Of a stretch of DNA of 64,000 nt, positions 27,648-36,119 are shown piece by piece (positions within the stretch are counted from its first letter, which is position 1; every line of letters starts with the position of its first letter). Made by a program: the position numbers and the translations under genes. A model generated the notes under the pieces. It made no database searches, was not told where the DNA came from, and saw only the letters and a program-made list of their open reading frames with translations. Origin of the DNA: Clostridia bacterium (GTDB lineage Bacteria; Bacillota; Clostridia; Oscillospirales; Acutalibacteraceae); NCBI GenBank assembly GCA_017622555.1, contig JAGAQV010000014.1, forward strand, positions 82,306 through 146,305. The letters run 5' to 3'.

Positions 27648-27898
27648 TCATTTGCATATGGTATTGACACCCGATTCGTTCAAAATGTCAATTAAAAAAT
27701 CTCCCCCACTGCCAACACAGCCGCCGTGTATAACCTCGTTACCGGCACGGGATATCGCAACCGACTGATTTAGACCCTTCCCACCGGGAAAAATTGCCAT
27801 ATTTTCGCTTGAAAGGGTTTCACCTGCTCGTACAAAATGGTCAACCGAATAAACATAATCAATATTTAACGAGCCTAAACTGTAAATTTTCGTTTCAT
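27648..27898 (-). pseudogene. Truncated PfkB/ribokinase-family sugar kinase
   Basis: The minus strand encodes KIYSLGSLNIDYVYSVDHF, then RAGETLSSENMAIFPGGKGL, NQSVAISRAGNEV and LNESGVNT before a TGA at 27648-27650. NxD, GGKGxNQxVAxxRxG and the GVNT boundary are the N-terminal signatures of ribokinase-type kinases (RbsK, possibly a KdgK). Only ~80 of ~300 residues remain, and the likely ATG (27896-27898) is in another frame than the rest, so both ends are damaged. It is a relic next to the hexuronate locus. Confidence 0.8.
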
Positions 27899-28104
27899 AT
27901 CACCCAATGTATTAAACAAATTCTCAAACAGAACGCCACGGTTCATCCAATAGAATTTTTTTATAAAATATCAAGGATTAAAAGATTTTAAATTACGTTA
28001 AGGCCTTTCCAATATTAAAGACCTCTTTGTCATATATTAACAAAAAAATCTCAAAATATATAACAAATACTACTTCTTATTCATCAAAAGCCCAAAATAT
28101 ATAA
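27899..28104. other. Non-coding spacer before mutS2 3' end
   Basis: AT-rich. No gene, RNA or clear hairpin was found between the kinase relic and the mutS2 stop codon. Confidence 0.5.
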
Positions 28105-30492
28105 TTATTGTTCAAGTTCAGCAATTGTTACACCGTTTTCACCCTCACCAAAGGTGCCTAAACGGAAAGATTTTATATTCTTGTGATGCCTAAGATGTGC
28201 CTGAACGTTTTTCCTAAGCACACCTGTTCCCTTGCCGTGAATAATATGGATAGTATCAATCCCCGAAAGAATAGCGTTATCAATAAAGCTGTCAAGCTCT
28301 AAAATTGCCTCATCACTTCCCTGACCACGAAGGTCAATTTCGGTAACCGCTTGACGCTCGGCACGGGATTTAACACCCGTCACGTTACGGGTTTTAGGAC
28401 GTTCTGTTGTTGGCGAAAAGCTTGATTTGAAGCGAAGATTATCAAAACCCACCCACATTTTAATGGCGCCTGCCATAACGTAAGCCTGTTTTTTATCAAT
28501 TTTAACGTCAATAACTGTCGCATCACGGCCAATGTCAGCAATAACCACAATATCACCCTTGTTGACACTTGTAACCGCCTCACCCGCCACCTTTTTAGCG
28601 GTTATGGGATCAGCCTCGTCCTCTAATTCTTTTAGGGTGGATTTATAGGCCCCACGGGCTTTTTCAGCCATTTTTGCCGCATTTTCGGCATTGATGGCTT
28701 TCTTCATTTCTTCAAGCTCGTTTAGTAAAAGTGACGACTTATACCGTGCGTTTTCAATTATTTGATTTGCTTTCTCACGGGTATCGCTCATGGCCTTTTC
28801 AAGCTTAATTTCAAGCTCTTGCTCTCGCATATCGCTTTTGCGCTTGGCTTCATCCAACTGTATGCGAAGCTTTTGCGCTTTTTTGTGCTCTTCCTCGGCT
28901 TCACGGCGGGCGTTCTCAAGCGATGCCACAACCCTTTCAAAGCGCAAATCCTCATCCTTTACTTGTTCCTTTGCGGTTGCAATAATACTTTCATCAAGCC
29001 CCAGTTTGCCTGATATTGCAAATGCATTCGAACGCCCAGGCATACCGATTATAAGTCGGTATGTCGGCTTTAAAGTTTGGACATCAAATTCGCAAGAAGC
29101 GTTTTCAACCTTTTCGGTGTCAATTGCATAAGACTTAAGCTCAGGGTAATGAGTTGTCGCAACAACCCTGCTACCGTAAAGAGAAAGCCTCATTAAAATT
29201 GCCTTTGCCAAGGCGGCACCTTCAATTGGGTCGGTACCTGCGCACAATTCATCGAATAACACAAGTGAATCATCATCAGCATTATCTAAAATTGAAATAA
29301 TGTTAACCATATGCGACGAAAAGGTTGAAAGCGACTGCTCAATGCTTTGCTCGTCACCGATATCAGCAAAAATTTTGCTGAAAATTGCAACCTCGCTGCC
29401 GTCATCAACGGGTATCATAAGCCCACACATTGTCATTAAAGTTAAAAGACCAATGGTTTTAATGGTAACAGTTTTACCACCCGTATTTGGACCTGTAATA
29501 ACAAGGGTGTTATATTCCTTACCAAGACCTACGGTTATGGGCACAACCGTTTTATTACTTATAAGCGGATGCCGTGCATTTTTAAGGTAAGTATAGCCCT
29601 TTTGGTTTATTTTAGGTAGGGCCGCACGCATCTTATATGCAAGCTTTGCCTTTGCAAACACCAAATCAAGTTTAATTAGTGCATTAAAGGATGCTGTAAT
29701 ACCACCCACAAAGCTACCTGCCTCAGCCGATAATTCGGCTAAAATGCGGTCAATTTCTTCACTTTCTTTAATTTTTAAAACACGAATTTCATTATTGGTT
29801 TCCACAACCGACATTGGCTCAATAAATATAGTAGAGCCCGTGGCAGATGTGTCGTGCACGATACCGCTTACCTGCCCTTTACATTCAGCCTTTACAGGCA
29901 CAACAAAACGACCGTCACGCTGGGTTATGATGGCATCCTGTAAATATTTAACGGTGGGGCCTTTAACAATTTTATCAAGTAAATCACGCACCTTTGACGA
30001 TTTTGCGCTGATTTTACGGCGAATATCATACAAGGTGGGTGAAGCATTATCGTTAAGCTCTTCTTCATTCTTAATTGCAAAGCTTATTTTTTCTTCCAAA
30101 TATTTGTTGGGTACTAAAGTGTCAAAAAGCTCCTGTAACGGTGTTTCGGTTATACCGCTACAATTTTCACGCCAAGCCTTTACTGTGCGGATAACACGAA
30201 GTGTATCAGCAGTGTCAAGCAAATCACGCATTGAAAGCACTGCGCCCGCTTCAGCACGGTTTAAAGCGGATATAACGTTCCTTGCCCCCGCAAAATTCGG
30301 TGCTTGGTACTGAGCCATAAAGCAATATGCCGAATCGGTTTGAGAAAGCAAAAAGCCAACCCTTTTAAAATCGGTTTCGGGCAAAATTTTTAAAGAGCGT
30401 TCCTTAGTTTCAGCAATAGATGCTTCGTTTGACAGGCTTTGTAAAATTTTATCAAGTTCAAGTGTTTTGGAATATCTTTCGATATTGTACAT
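28105..30492 (-). CDS. mutS2: Endonuclease MutS2 (ribosome-rescue/recombination)
   Basis: 795 residues: MutS core domains, a P-loop TGPNTGGKTVTIKT near 331, Walker B LVLFDELCAGTDP, a coiled-coil clamp with many Glu/Lys/Arg (about 515-620), a KOW-like beta stretch, and a C-terminal Smr domain (DLRGQGSDEAI near 720, IIHGKGTGVLR). MutS2/RqcU suppresses recombination and splits collided ribosomes in Bacillus. It lies 3 bp after recO. Confidence 0.95.
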   Translation of the reverse strand: MYNIERYSKTLELDKILQSLSNEASIAETKERSLKILPETDFKRVGFLLSQTDSAYCFMAQYQAPNFAGARNVISALNRAEAGAVLSMRDLLDTADTLRVIRTVKAWRENCSGITETPLQELFDTLVPNKYLEEKISFAIKNEEELNDNASPTLYDIRRKISAKSSKVRDLLDKIVKGPTVKYLQDAIITQRDGRFVVPVKAECKGQVSGIVHDTSATGSTIFIEPMSVVETNNEIRVLKIKESEEIDRILAELSAEAGSFVGGITASFNALIKLDLVFAKAKLAYKMRAALPKINQKGYTYLKNARHPLISNKTVVPITVGLGKEYNTLVITGPNTGGKTVTIKTIGLLTLMTMCGLMIPVDDGSEVAIFSKIFADIGDEQSIEQSLSTFSSHMVNIISILDNADDDSLVLFDELCAGTDPIEGAALAKAILMRLSLYGSRVVATTHYPELKSYAIDTEKVENASCEFDVQTLKPTYRLIIGMPGRSNAFAISGKLGLDESIIATAKEQVKDEDLRFERVVASLENARREAEEEHKKAQKLRIQLDEAKRKSDMREQELEIKLEKAMSDTREKANQIIENARYKSSLLLNELEEMKKAINAENAAKMAEKARGAYKSTLKELEDEADPITAKKVAGEAVTSVNKGDIVVIADIGRDATVIDVKIDKKQAYVMAGAIKMWVGFDNLRFKSSFSPTTERPKTRNVTGVKSRAERQAVTEIDLRGQGSDEAILELDSFIDNAILSGIDTIHIIHGKGTGVLRKNVQAHLRHHKNIKSFRLGTFGEGENGVTIAELEQ

Positions 30493-30495
30493 TTT

Positions 30496-31260
30496 TTACT
30501 CCTTAATACTGTTATAGAAGTCTAATGTTTTAAAACGGTAATCGGTTTGGGCCACCAAATAAGCAGAGGTAAGCTCACTTAAAAGCTTTGCCCTGTCGTT
30601 TGGTATATCAAAGCTGTAAAGCTTTTCAAAGTCGGAATAAACAATATGCCGCATAGCCGAAACCATTGTTTTATCGGCAGGAATGGCGTTATTATCGTGC
30701 GGACATTCACCACAGGTTAAAGTGCCTTCCTCGGCATTAAAATACATTATATCATCCTCAAACTTACCGCAATTATCGCAAGCAATAAGGTTTGGCGCAT
30801 AACCCGAAATCGAGGCTGTGCGAAGCTCGGTTATGGCTTTTATAAGCGGCGGATATCGTTTTACCACCGTTAAAAAATGAAGTGAATTTAAAATTAGGCG
30901 CAAAAATTCAGTATTATTTGCACCATTCACCGCAAAGTTAAAGCTAAGCTCACAAAAATATTGCGCAAGGGTTAAAACCTCAATATCATCCCCTGCACCG
31001 AAAAACATTTTAATTGGTGTGGCTTCGTAAATGCGAAGACTTCCGTTTTTGTCCTTAATGGCAAAGCTGCCGTATGTAAGAAGGCTTGTTGCGGCGCCCT
31101 TTTTGGATTTAATACCTTTAGCGCCACTTGCAAAAGCCTTTATAATACCGTGTTCCTTACTGAAAAGTGTCACTAAGCGGTCGCTTTCGCCCACATTCAT
31201 TTCCTTTATTACCAGAGCTTCGGTTGTAAATCGGGTTATATTCTCCGCCAATGACTTCAC
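30496..31260 (-). CDS. recO: DNA repair protein RecO
   Basis: RecO loads RecA with RecR and anneals strands. The 254 residues have the OB-fold N-terminus (TEALVIKEMNVGESDRLVTLF) and a zinc motif CDNCGKFEDDIMYF ... CGEC at about 175-205. The GTG start at 31260 lies inside the upstream YqzL-like gene. Known RecO proteins begin close to the TEALVIK segment, so the first ~10 residues are an extension, or a later start is used. Confidence 0.93.
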   Translation of the reverse strand: MKSLAENITRFTTEALVIKEMNVGESDRLVTLFSKEHGIIKAFASGAKGIKSKKGAATSLLTYGSFAIKDKNGSLRIYEATPIKMFFGAGDDIEVLTLAQYFCELSFNFAVNGANNTEFLRLILNSLHFLTVVKRYPPLIKAITELRTASISGYAPNLIACDNCGKFEDDIMYFNAEEGTLTCGECPHDNNAIPADKTMVSAMRHIVYSDFEKLYSFDIPNDRAKLLSELTSAYLVAQTDYRFKTLDFYNSIKE

Positions 31261-31345
31261 TTCCCTTACACGAATTTACATAATTTAAATAGTCACTTAC
31301 CTTACCACTTTTGGCAAACTTAAGCCAACTTTTATTTTCTTCCAT
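31157..31345 (-). CDS. yqzL: YqzL-like small protein overlapping recO
   Basis: A 62-residue reading frame from ATG at 31343-31345 with GGGTGAT upstream. Its first part, MEENKSWLKFAKSGKVSDYL, matches the short YqzL type (Trp-x-x-Phe-x-x-(S/T)-Gly-x-x-x-x-Tyr-Leu), which sits between era and recO in Bacillus, as here. The C-terminal ~35 residues overlap recO by 104 bp in another frame and look unselected. Translation through the overlap probably couples recO expression. Confidence 0.6.
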   Translation of the reverse strand: MEENKSWLKFAKSGKVSDYLNYVNSCKGSEVIGGEYNPIYNRSSGNKGNECGRKRPLSDTFQ

Positions 31346-31397
31346 TTTATCACCCAAAGTTAGTTTTAGGTGATATTTTGAAATTATAAAAGGTAAA

Positions 31398-32318
31398 TTA
31401 ATCTAATCCAAAGGTATGAATAAGACCTTGGCGGTTGCGCCAGTCCTCCTTAACCTTTACCCAAAGCTTAACCGATGCACGAATGCCAAAAAATTCCTCA
31501 ATATCACGGCGTGACTGCATACCGATTTTTTTAAGCATTGCTCCACCCTTGCCGATAATTATTCCCTTATGCGAATCCTTTTCGCAAATAATGGTGGCTT
31601 CAATTTCAACAATGGGCTCACCCTCGGCAGTATCACGCTCAACAAAGCGTTCCAAATCAACCGCAATACCGTGCGGTACCTCTTTATCAAGTGACCTGAG
31701 AAGCTTCTCACGAATCATTTCAGCAACAATAACCTTTTCGGGCTGGTCGGTAACGTCGTCCGACGGGAAGAAATGAGGCGAAGGCTTTGAAAACTTTTTA
31801 ATTTCCTGCATCAAAATATCTACACCGTCTCCTGTACGGGCCGAAAGGGGCACAACGGCATCGAAATCAAATTCCTTGGTGTATGCCATAATAAGCGAAA
31901 ACAGCTCGTCCTTCTTTTCCAAAAGGTCAATTTTATTTATAACCAAAACAGCCTTCATTTTGCGGCGCTTAAGGTCTTCAATAAGCCTTGCTTCAGCTGG
32001 GGGTAAATTGTCACCGTCAAACTTAAATTTGGGGTTAGCCTCAACCACCAAAACTGCCGCATCGACATCGGTCATACCGTCACTTACTGCACGGTTCATA
32101 TTTTTATCAAGCTCGTTTTTAGCCTTGTGAAAGCCTGGTGTGTCAATAAAAACAATTTGGTTTTCACCCTCGGTTTTAATGCCCATAATTTTAGTTCGGG
32201 TGGTTTGTGGCTTGTCCGAAACGATAGCCACCTTTTGCCCCAAAATGCAGTTCATAAGTGAGGATTTGCCAACGTTTGGGCGACCAATAATTGTTATAAA
32301 AGCTGATGTTTGTTTCAT
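31398..32318 (-). CDS. era: GTPase Era
   Basis: Essential GTPase of 30S assembly. The 306 residues have G1 GRPNVGKSSL, G3 DTPG, G4 NKID and the C-terminal KH domain GKGGAMLKKIG (about 256-266). Its ATG overlaps the ybeY stop by 4 bp. Confidence 0.97.
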   Translation of the reverse strand: MKQTSAFITIIGRPNVGKSSLMNCILGQKVAIVSDKPQTTRTKIMGIKTEGENQIVFIDTPGFHKAKNELDKNMNRAVSDGMTDVDAAVLVVEANPKFKFDGDNLPPAEARLIEDLKRRKMKAVLVINKIDLLEKKDELFSLIMAYTKEFDFDAVVPLSARTGDGVDILMQEIKKFSKPSPHFFPSDDVTDQPEKVIVAEMIREKLLRSLDKEVPHGIAVDLERFVERDTAEGEPIVEIEATIICEKDSHKGIIIGKGGAMLKKIGMQSRRDIEEFFGIRASVKLWVKVKEDWRNRQGLIHTFGLD

Positions 32319-32794
32319 TTTTTAACCTCTAAACCCATTGTTTTTAAAATTTGTTCTTGCTTATAAAACATTTCTTTTTCTTCTTCTAAATTATTAACGT
32401 GGTCATACCCTAAAAGGTGAAGCATTGAATGCACCGTTAAAAAGGCAATTTCACGTTCAACACCGTGCCCGTAAAGCTCAGCCTGTGCTAAAGCATGGTC
32501 GGCTGATATAACAATATCGCCAAGCATCAACGCATCGGTTTCGGGGTTATAGTCATACACCCCGTCTTCACCCAACGGAAAAGACAAAACGTCGGTGGAT
32601 TTATCAATATTCCTAAATTCATGATTTAATTCTTGTATTTTTGCATCATCAACAATAGTCACGTTAATTTCAGCCTTATCTATAAAGCCCTCATACTTTA
32701 AAGCAGCATTACACGCTTTGCGGATAAGCGCACGGTATTCTTTAGTAATTTCAGTGCTTTTTTGTTTTACTGTTATACTAACCTTTGCGTTCAT
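32315..32794 (-). CDS. ybeY: Endoribonuclease YbeY
   Basis: Zinc endoribonuclease for 16S rRNA maturation and quality control. The 159 residues carry the zinc-binding H-x3-H-x5-H motif HSMLHLLGYDH (about 124-134) and DVLSFPLGED. It overlaps phoH upstream by 17 bp and era downstream by 4 bp, so the three are one translational unit. Confidence 0.95.
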   Translation of the reverse strand: MNAKVSITVKQKSTEITKEYRALIRKACNAALKYEGFIDKAEINVTIVDDAKIQELNHEFRNIDKSTDVLSFPLGEDGVYDYNPETDALMLGDIVISADHALAQAELYGHGVEREIAFLTVHSMLHLLGYDHVNNLEEEKEMFYKQEQILKTMGLEVKK

Positions 32795-33749
32795 TTAGTT
32801 CCTCGTTTCTTTCATAAGCCTTAATAATTTCCTGTACTAAGCGATGCCTTACAACGTCCTTTTCAGAAAGCCTCATAATTGCAATATCATCAATATTTTT
32901 AAGAATTTTCACAGCATCCTTAAGACCCGATTTTTTACCCGATGGCAAGTCAATTTGAGTAATATCACCCGTTACAACTGCCTTTGAATTAAAGCCTAGA
33001 CGGGTTAAAAACATTTTCATTTGCTCACTTGTGGTGTTTTGCGCTTCATCCAAAATTATAAAGCTGTCATCCAACGTTCTACCGCGCATATATGCCAAAG
33101 GCGCCACCTCAATATCGCCACGTTCAATACAGCGCTGAAAATTTTCAGCCCCAAGCATTTCAAAAAGTGCATCGTATAAAGGGCGTAAATACGGGTCAAT
33201 TTTTTGCTGTAAATCACCCGGCAAGAAGCCAAGACTTTCCCCTGCTTCTACAGCGGGTCGGGTTAAAATAATGCGGTTTACCTGCTTTGAACGAAAAGCC
33301 GCTACCGCAACAGCCACCGCTAAAAAGGTTTTGCCCGTACCTGCAGGGCCAACACCAATTGTGATAGTGTTTTTCTTAATGGCTTCAATATATTTCTTCT
33401 GCCCAAGTGTTTTTGCCTTTACGGGCTTACCCTTTGAAGTAATGCATACGCAGTCACTGTTTAAAAGCTTGCCAATTTTATCATCCTCACCGTCACGAAC
33501 AAGCGTGTCGGCATATTGAATGCTTTGGTCGGTAATTTGTTCACCCTTGTTTATCATTTCAATTAAGCATTCAACCGTTCTTACAGCAATTAAAACGTCA
33601 TTCGGGTCACCCGAAACCTTAATTTGACTGCCACGGTTTGTAATAACCACGTTATAGCGTTTTTCAATATCCTTAATATTTTCATCAAAATTGCCGAATA
33701 AAGCGACTAACTGTTCAATTCTTTCAATGTCGATTGTTTTTTCAAACAC
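32778..33749 (-). CDS. phoH: PhoH-like ATPase
   Basis: The phosphate-starvation-type PhoH family is usually linked to ybeY and RNA metabolism. Walker A GPAGTGKTFLAVA and Walker B FIILDEAQNTT are present, with an N-terminal KH-like region (IKVSGDPNDVLIAV). The longest frame starts at 33791, but its first codons lie inside a TATAAT promoter box. A GTG at 33747-33749 (MFEKTIDIERIEQL) is the plausible start, giving ~323 residues. Confidence 0.9.
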   Translation of the reverse strand: MFEKTIDIERIEQLVALFGNFDENIKDIEKRYNVVITNRGSQIKVSGDPNDVLIAVRTVECLIEMINKGEQITDQSIQYADTLVRDGEDDKIGKLLNSDCVCITSKGKPVKAKTLGQKKYIEAIKKNTITIGVGPAGTGKTFLAVAVAVAAFRSKQVNRIILTRPAVEAGESLGFLPGDLQQKIDPYLRPLYDALFEMLGAENFQRCIERGDIEVAPLAYMRGRTLDDSFIILDEAQNTTSEQMKMFLTRLGFNSKAVVTGDITQIDLPSGKKSGLKDAVKILKNIDDIAIMRLSEKDVVRHRLVQEIIKAYERNEELNERKG

Positions 33750-33778
33750 CGTATCACATCCACAAGATATATTTAATT

Positions 33779-33784
33779 TATTAT
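33779..33784 (-). promoter_or_regulatory. Extended -10 promoter of phoH-ybeY-era-recO
   Basis: Minus strand TGT-TATAAT: an extended -10 with only a weak -35 (TAGATT, 17 bp upstream). It overlaps the 5' end of the longest phoH frame and therefore decides the downstream GTG start. Confidence 0.5.
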
Positions 33785-33822
33785 AACACAATTAAAATGA
33801 AAAATCTACTTATACTTGTATA

Positions 33823-34626
33823 TTAGCGGTATTTTTTACGGTAAGCGGCGGGAGTTATCCCCTTATGTTTTTTCATAACTTTATAAAAGTAAGAATTATC
33901 GTAAAAACCCAAAAAATTCGAAATTTCCTCAACTGAAATTTCACTGCTTCGAAGCATTTCGCACGCAACGTCAAGCTTGCTTTTTATAATAAACTCGGTA
34001 GCCGTCATAAGATAATGCTCTTTAAAGCGTTTGCGAAAGGTTGTTTCACTTAAATGACATTTTTTTGCAAGGTCAGGCACCGAAATACGCTCGGCGTAGT
34101 TTTTTCTTATAAATTCACCACAATTTGCTACCGTAAAATCGTTCATTTCACTGCTTAAGCTTACAATATTTTTAATAAGCTTCAAAAACTCAATTTTGAT
34201 ACTTAAACGGTCCAGCTTAGTTTTATAAATAAGCGAAATTTTTTGAAATTTATTAAGTAATTCACCGCTTTTATCATTGCATAAACGGATTATATCTTCA
34301 GACAGTAAAATTTCTTTACCATCAGCATCCCTTAAAACAAAATTTATCAAAATACATTTTACAAATTGCCCATCGGACGAAAAGCGCACCTCATATTTTT
34401 TACCTTTAGGAAGATATATTACGTCGCCCTCTTTAGCAAAAAGCTCTCGCCCGACGGTATCGGTATAAACTGCCCTGCCGCTTGCTATAAGGTGAAATCC
34501 ATTATCGGGACGAGCGGTATCAATATACGAAAAGGCCGAATTATCATACCAAGTTTGTTCGATTGAAACAATATGATTTAAACCGAAATCTACAAACGAA
34601 ATATTTTTTACATCAACAATATTCAC
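33823..34626 (-). CDS. AraC-family transcriptional regulator
   Basis: About 267 residues with an N-terminal cupin sensor domain (NGFHLIASGRAVYTD, EGDVIYLPKGKKYEV) and a C-terminal double HTH (ISVPDLAKKCHLSETTFRKR and SVEEISNFLGFYDNSYFYKV). The longest frame begins upstream at 34680, but a promoter -10 (34643-34648) lies inside it. GTG at 34624-34626 behind GGTGAT is preferred. It is divergent from the GH30 gene and probably regulates it in response to a sugar. Confidence 0.88.
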   Translation of the reverse strand: MNIVDVKNISFVDFGLNHIVSIEQTWYDNSAFSYIDTARPDNGFHLIASGRAVYTDTVGRELFAKEGDVIYLPKGKKYEVRFSSDGQFVKCILINFVLRDADGKEILLSEDIIRLCNDKSGELLNKFQKISLIYKTKLDRLSIKIEFLKLIKNIVSLSSEMNDFTVANCGEFIRKNYAERISVPDLAKKCHLSETTFRKRFKEHYLMTATEFIIKSKLDVACEMLRSSEISVEEISNFLGFYDNSYFYKVMKKHKGITPAAYRKKYR

Positions 34627-34642
34627 TATAATCACCGCATTT

Positions 34643-34671
34643 ATTATACTATACCTCGTTGAAAAATACAA
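34643..34671 (-). promoter_or_regulatory. Promoter of the AraC-family gene
   Basis: Minus strand TTGTAT (34666-34671), 17 bp, TATAAT (34643-34648). It lies back to back with the GH30 promoter on the plus strand. Confidence 0.65.
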
Positions 34672-34692
34672 TAAATTCATTTGTATATTACA

Positions 34693-34720
34693 TTGATTTT
34701 CAAAATTAAAAAACTACAAT
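34693..34720 (+). promoter_or_regulatory. Promoter of the GH30 gene
   Basis: TTGATT (34693-34698), 16 bp, TACAAT (34715-34720), followed by RBS AAGGAG (34728-34733), nine bases before the ATG. Confidence 0.6.
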
Positions 34721-34742
34721 AGAATTAAAGGAGTGGTATTTT

Positions 34743-36088
34743 ATGACCGTTACAAAATATACAACAAACAATAAATTTGTCTTAAAAAGCGAACCTGTAT
34801 TCCCTTCGGGTACTGAAACAGGCGCCGCAAAACACATTATAACCGAAGGCATTGTTTGTGACAGCTTTAACGGCTTTGGTGTGGCGCTTACCGGTGCTTC
34901 ATGTTACAACCTTATGCAAATGGAAAAGGAAGAACGCCAAAAGCTTTTAAAATATATCTATACTGAAGAGGGCTTAAATTTAAGTGTTGCGCGCATTCCC
35001 GTAGGCTCTTGCGATTATTCGGCGGAAATTTATACATATGACGACGTTCCAAACGATACAGAGCTAAAACACTTTTCCATTGAACGTGACCGTGCATATA
35101 TCTTGCCGATGATAAAGGAAATTATATCAATAAAGCCCGATTTAAAGCTTTTTGCTTCACCTTGGAGTCCTCCTGGTTGGATGAAAACGGGTGGGTCCAT
35201 TTGCGGCGGCGTTATGCGTCAGAAATATATTAAAACCTATGCCGAATATATAATAAAGTTTATCAAGGCTTACAAAGCAGAGGGCATTAATATTTCGGTT
35301 ATAACCCCACAAAACGAGCCTGAGGTTGACCAATGGGGTATGTTCCCTGCTTGCAAGTGGCACCCCGAGCACGAGGTCGAATACGTACTTACACTTTCAA
35401 AGCGATTAAAGGAAGAAAATTTAGATGTTGATATTTGGTTTTACGACCATAATTTTGACGGTTGGCGGCGAGTTGACTGGTGCTTAACCGAATATCCCGA
35501 AATTAAAAATGCTGCTCGTCGGTTGCGTGGCATTACTACAGCGGGACAATCGAAATGATAGATGCCGTTAAAGAGCACCATCCCCAAATCAAATTTCAAT
35601 ATACCGAGGGCGGTCCCCGACTTTACGACCATTACGCTGATGACTGGTGCAAATGGGCGAGTATGATTTGTAAAACCCTTAACCGTGGTTTTGAAAGCTT
35701 TACGGGATGGAATTTAATGCTTGACGAGGAGGGGCGCCCCAACATTGGGCACTGCTATTGCGGTGGTTTGGTAACCATTAACAGCCAAACGAAAGAACTT
35801 TCTTATAGCGGTCAATTCCGCACCTTTGAGCATTTTTCGCACTTTATTAAAAAGGGCGCCAAGCTCTACAAAAGCTATCCCACACACGAAGGCAGAAATA
35901 TGTATGCATTCCGTACTCAAAAATTTGAAACCGAAACCTGTGTTGCCGATAATATTGACGGTAGCCACGTAATTATCGTATCTAACCCTAACGAAGAAAA
36001 ACGACAATACCAATATTTTTATAAAGGAAATTGGTGGTATTTTGACGTTATGGAAAATTCGGTAAGTACAATTATTTTTAAAGATTAA
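34743..36088 (+). pseudogene. Glycoside hydrolase family 30, interrupted by a frameshift
   Basis: Two frames make one ~447-residue GH30 enzyme (glucosylceramidase/beta-glucosidase or xylosidase type). Frame 1 (34743-35558) has GFGVALTGASCYNL, LFASPWSPPGWMKTGG and the acid/base Glu in ITPQNEPEVDQW. Its last codons after NAA are out of frame. The next frame supplies VAWHYYSGTIEMIDAV directly upstream of the second ORF (to 36088), with the nucleophile Glu in FQYTEGGPRL and GWNLMLDEEG. The shift lies at about 35507-35525. With one base corrected, all catalytic motifs are present, so this is either a very recent pseudogene or a sequence error. No signal peptide, so a cytosolic oligosaccharide hydrolase. 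Confidence 0.85.
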
Positions 36089-36094
36089 ATTTTA

Positions 36095-36119
36095 AAAACT
36101 CCCGTTAATCGGGAGTTTT
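36095..36119. terminator. Bidirectional terminator (GH30 / yqfD)
   Basis: AAAACTCCCG-TTAAT-CGGGAGTTTT is a perfect 10-bp stem with A/T runs on both sides. Its right arm overlaps the last codons of yqfD. Confidence 0.85.

Noticed and set aside
27794-27991. Plus-strand 65-codon ORF
   Set aside because: It is antisense to the ribokinase relic, with no RBS and no recognisable motif.
34626-34680. Longer N-terminus of the AraC regulator
   Set aside because: The extension contains the likely -10 box of its own promoter. A GTG with an RBS lies downstream.
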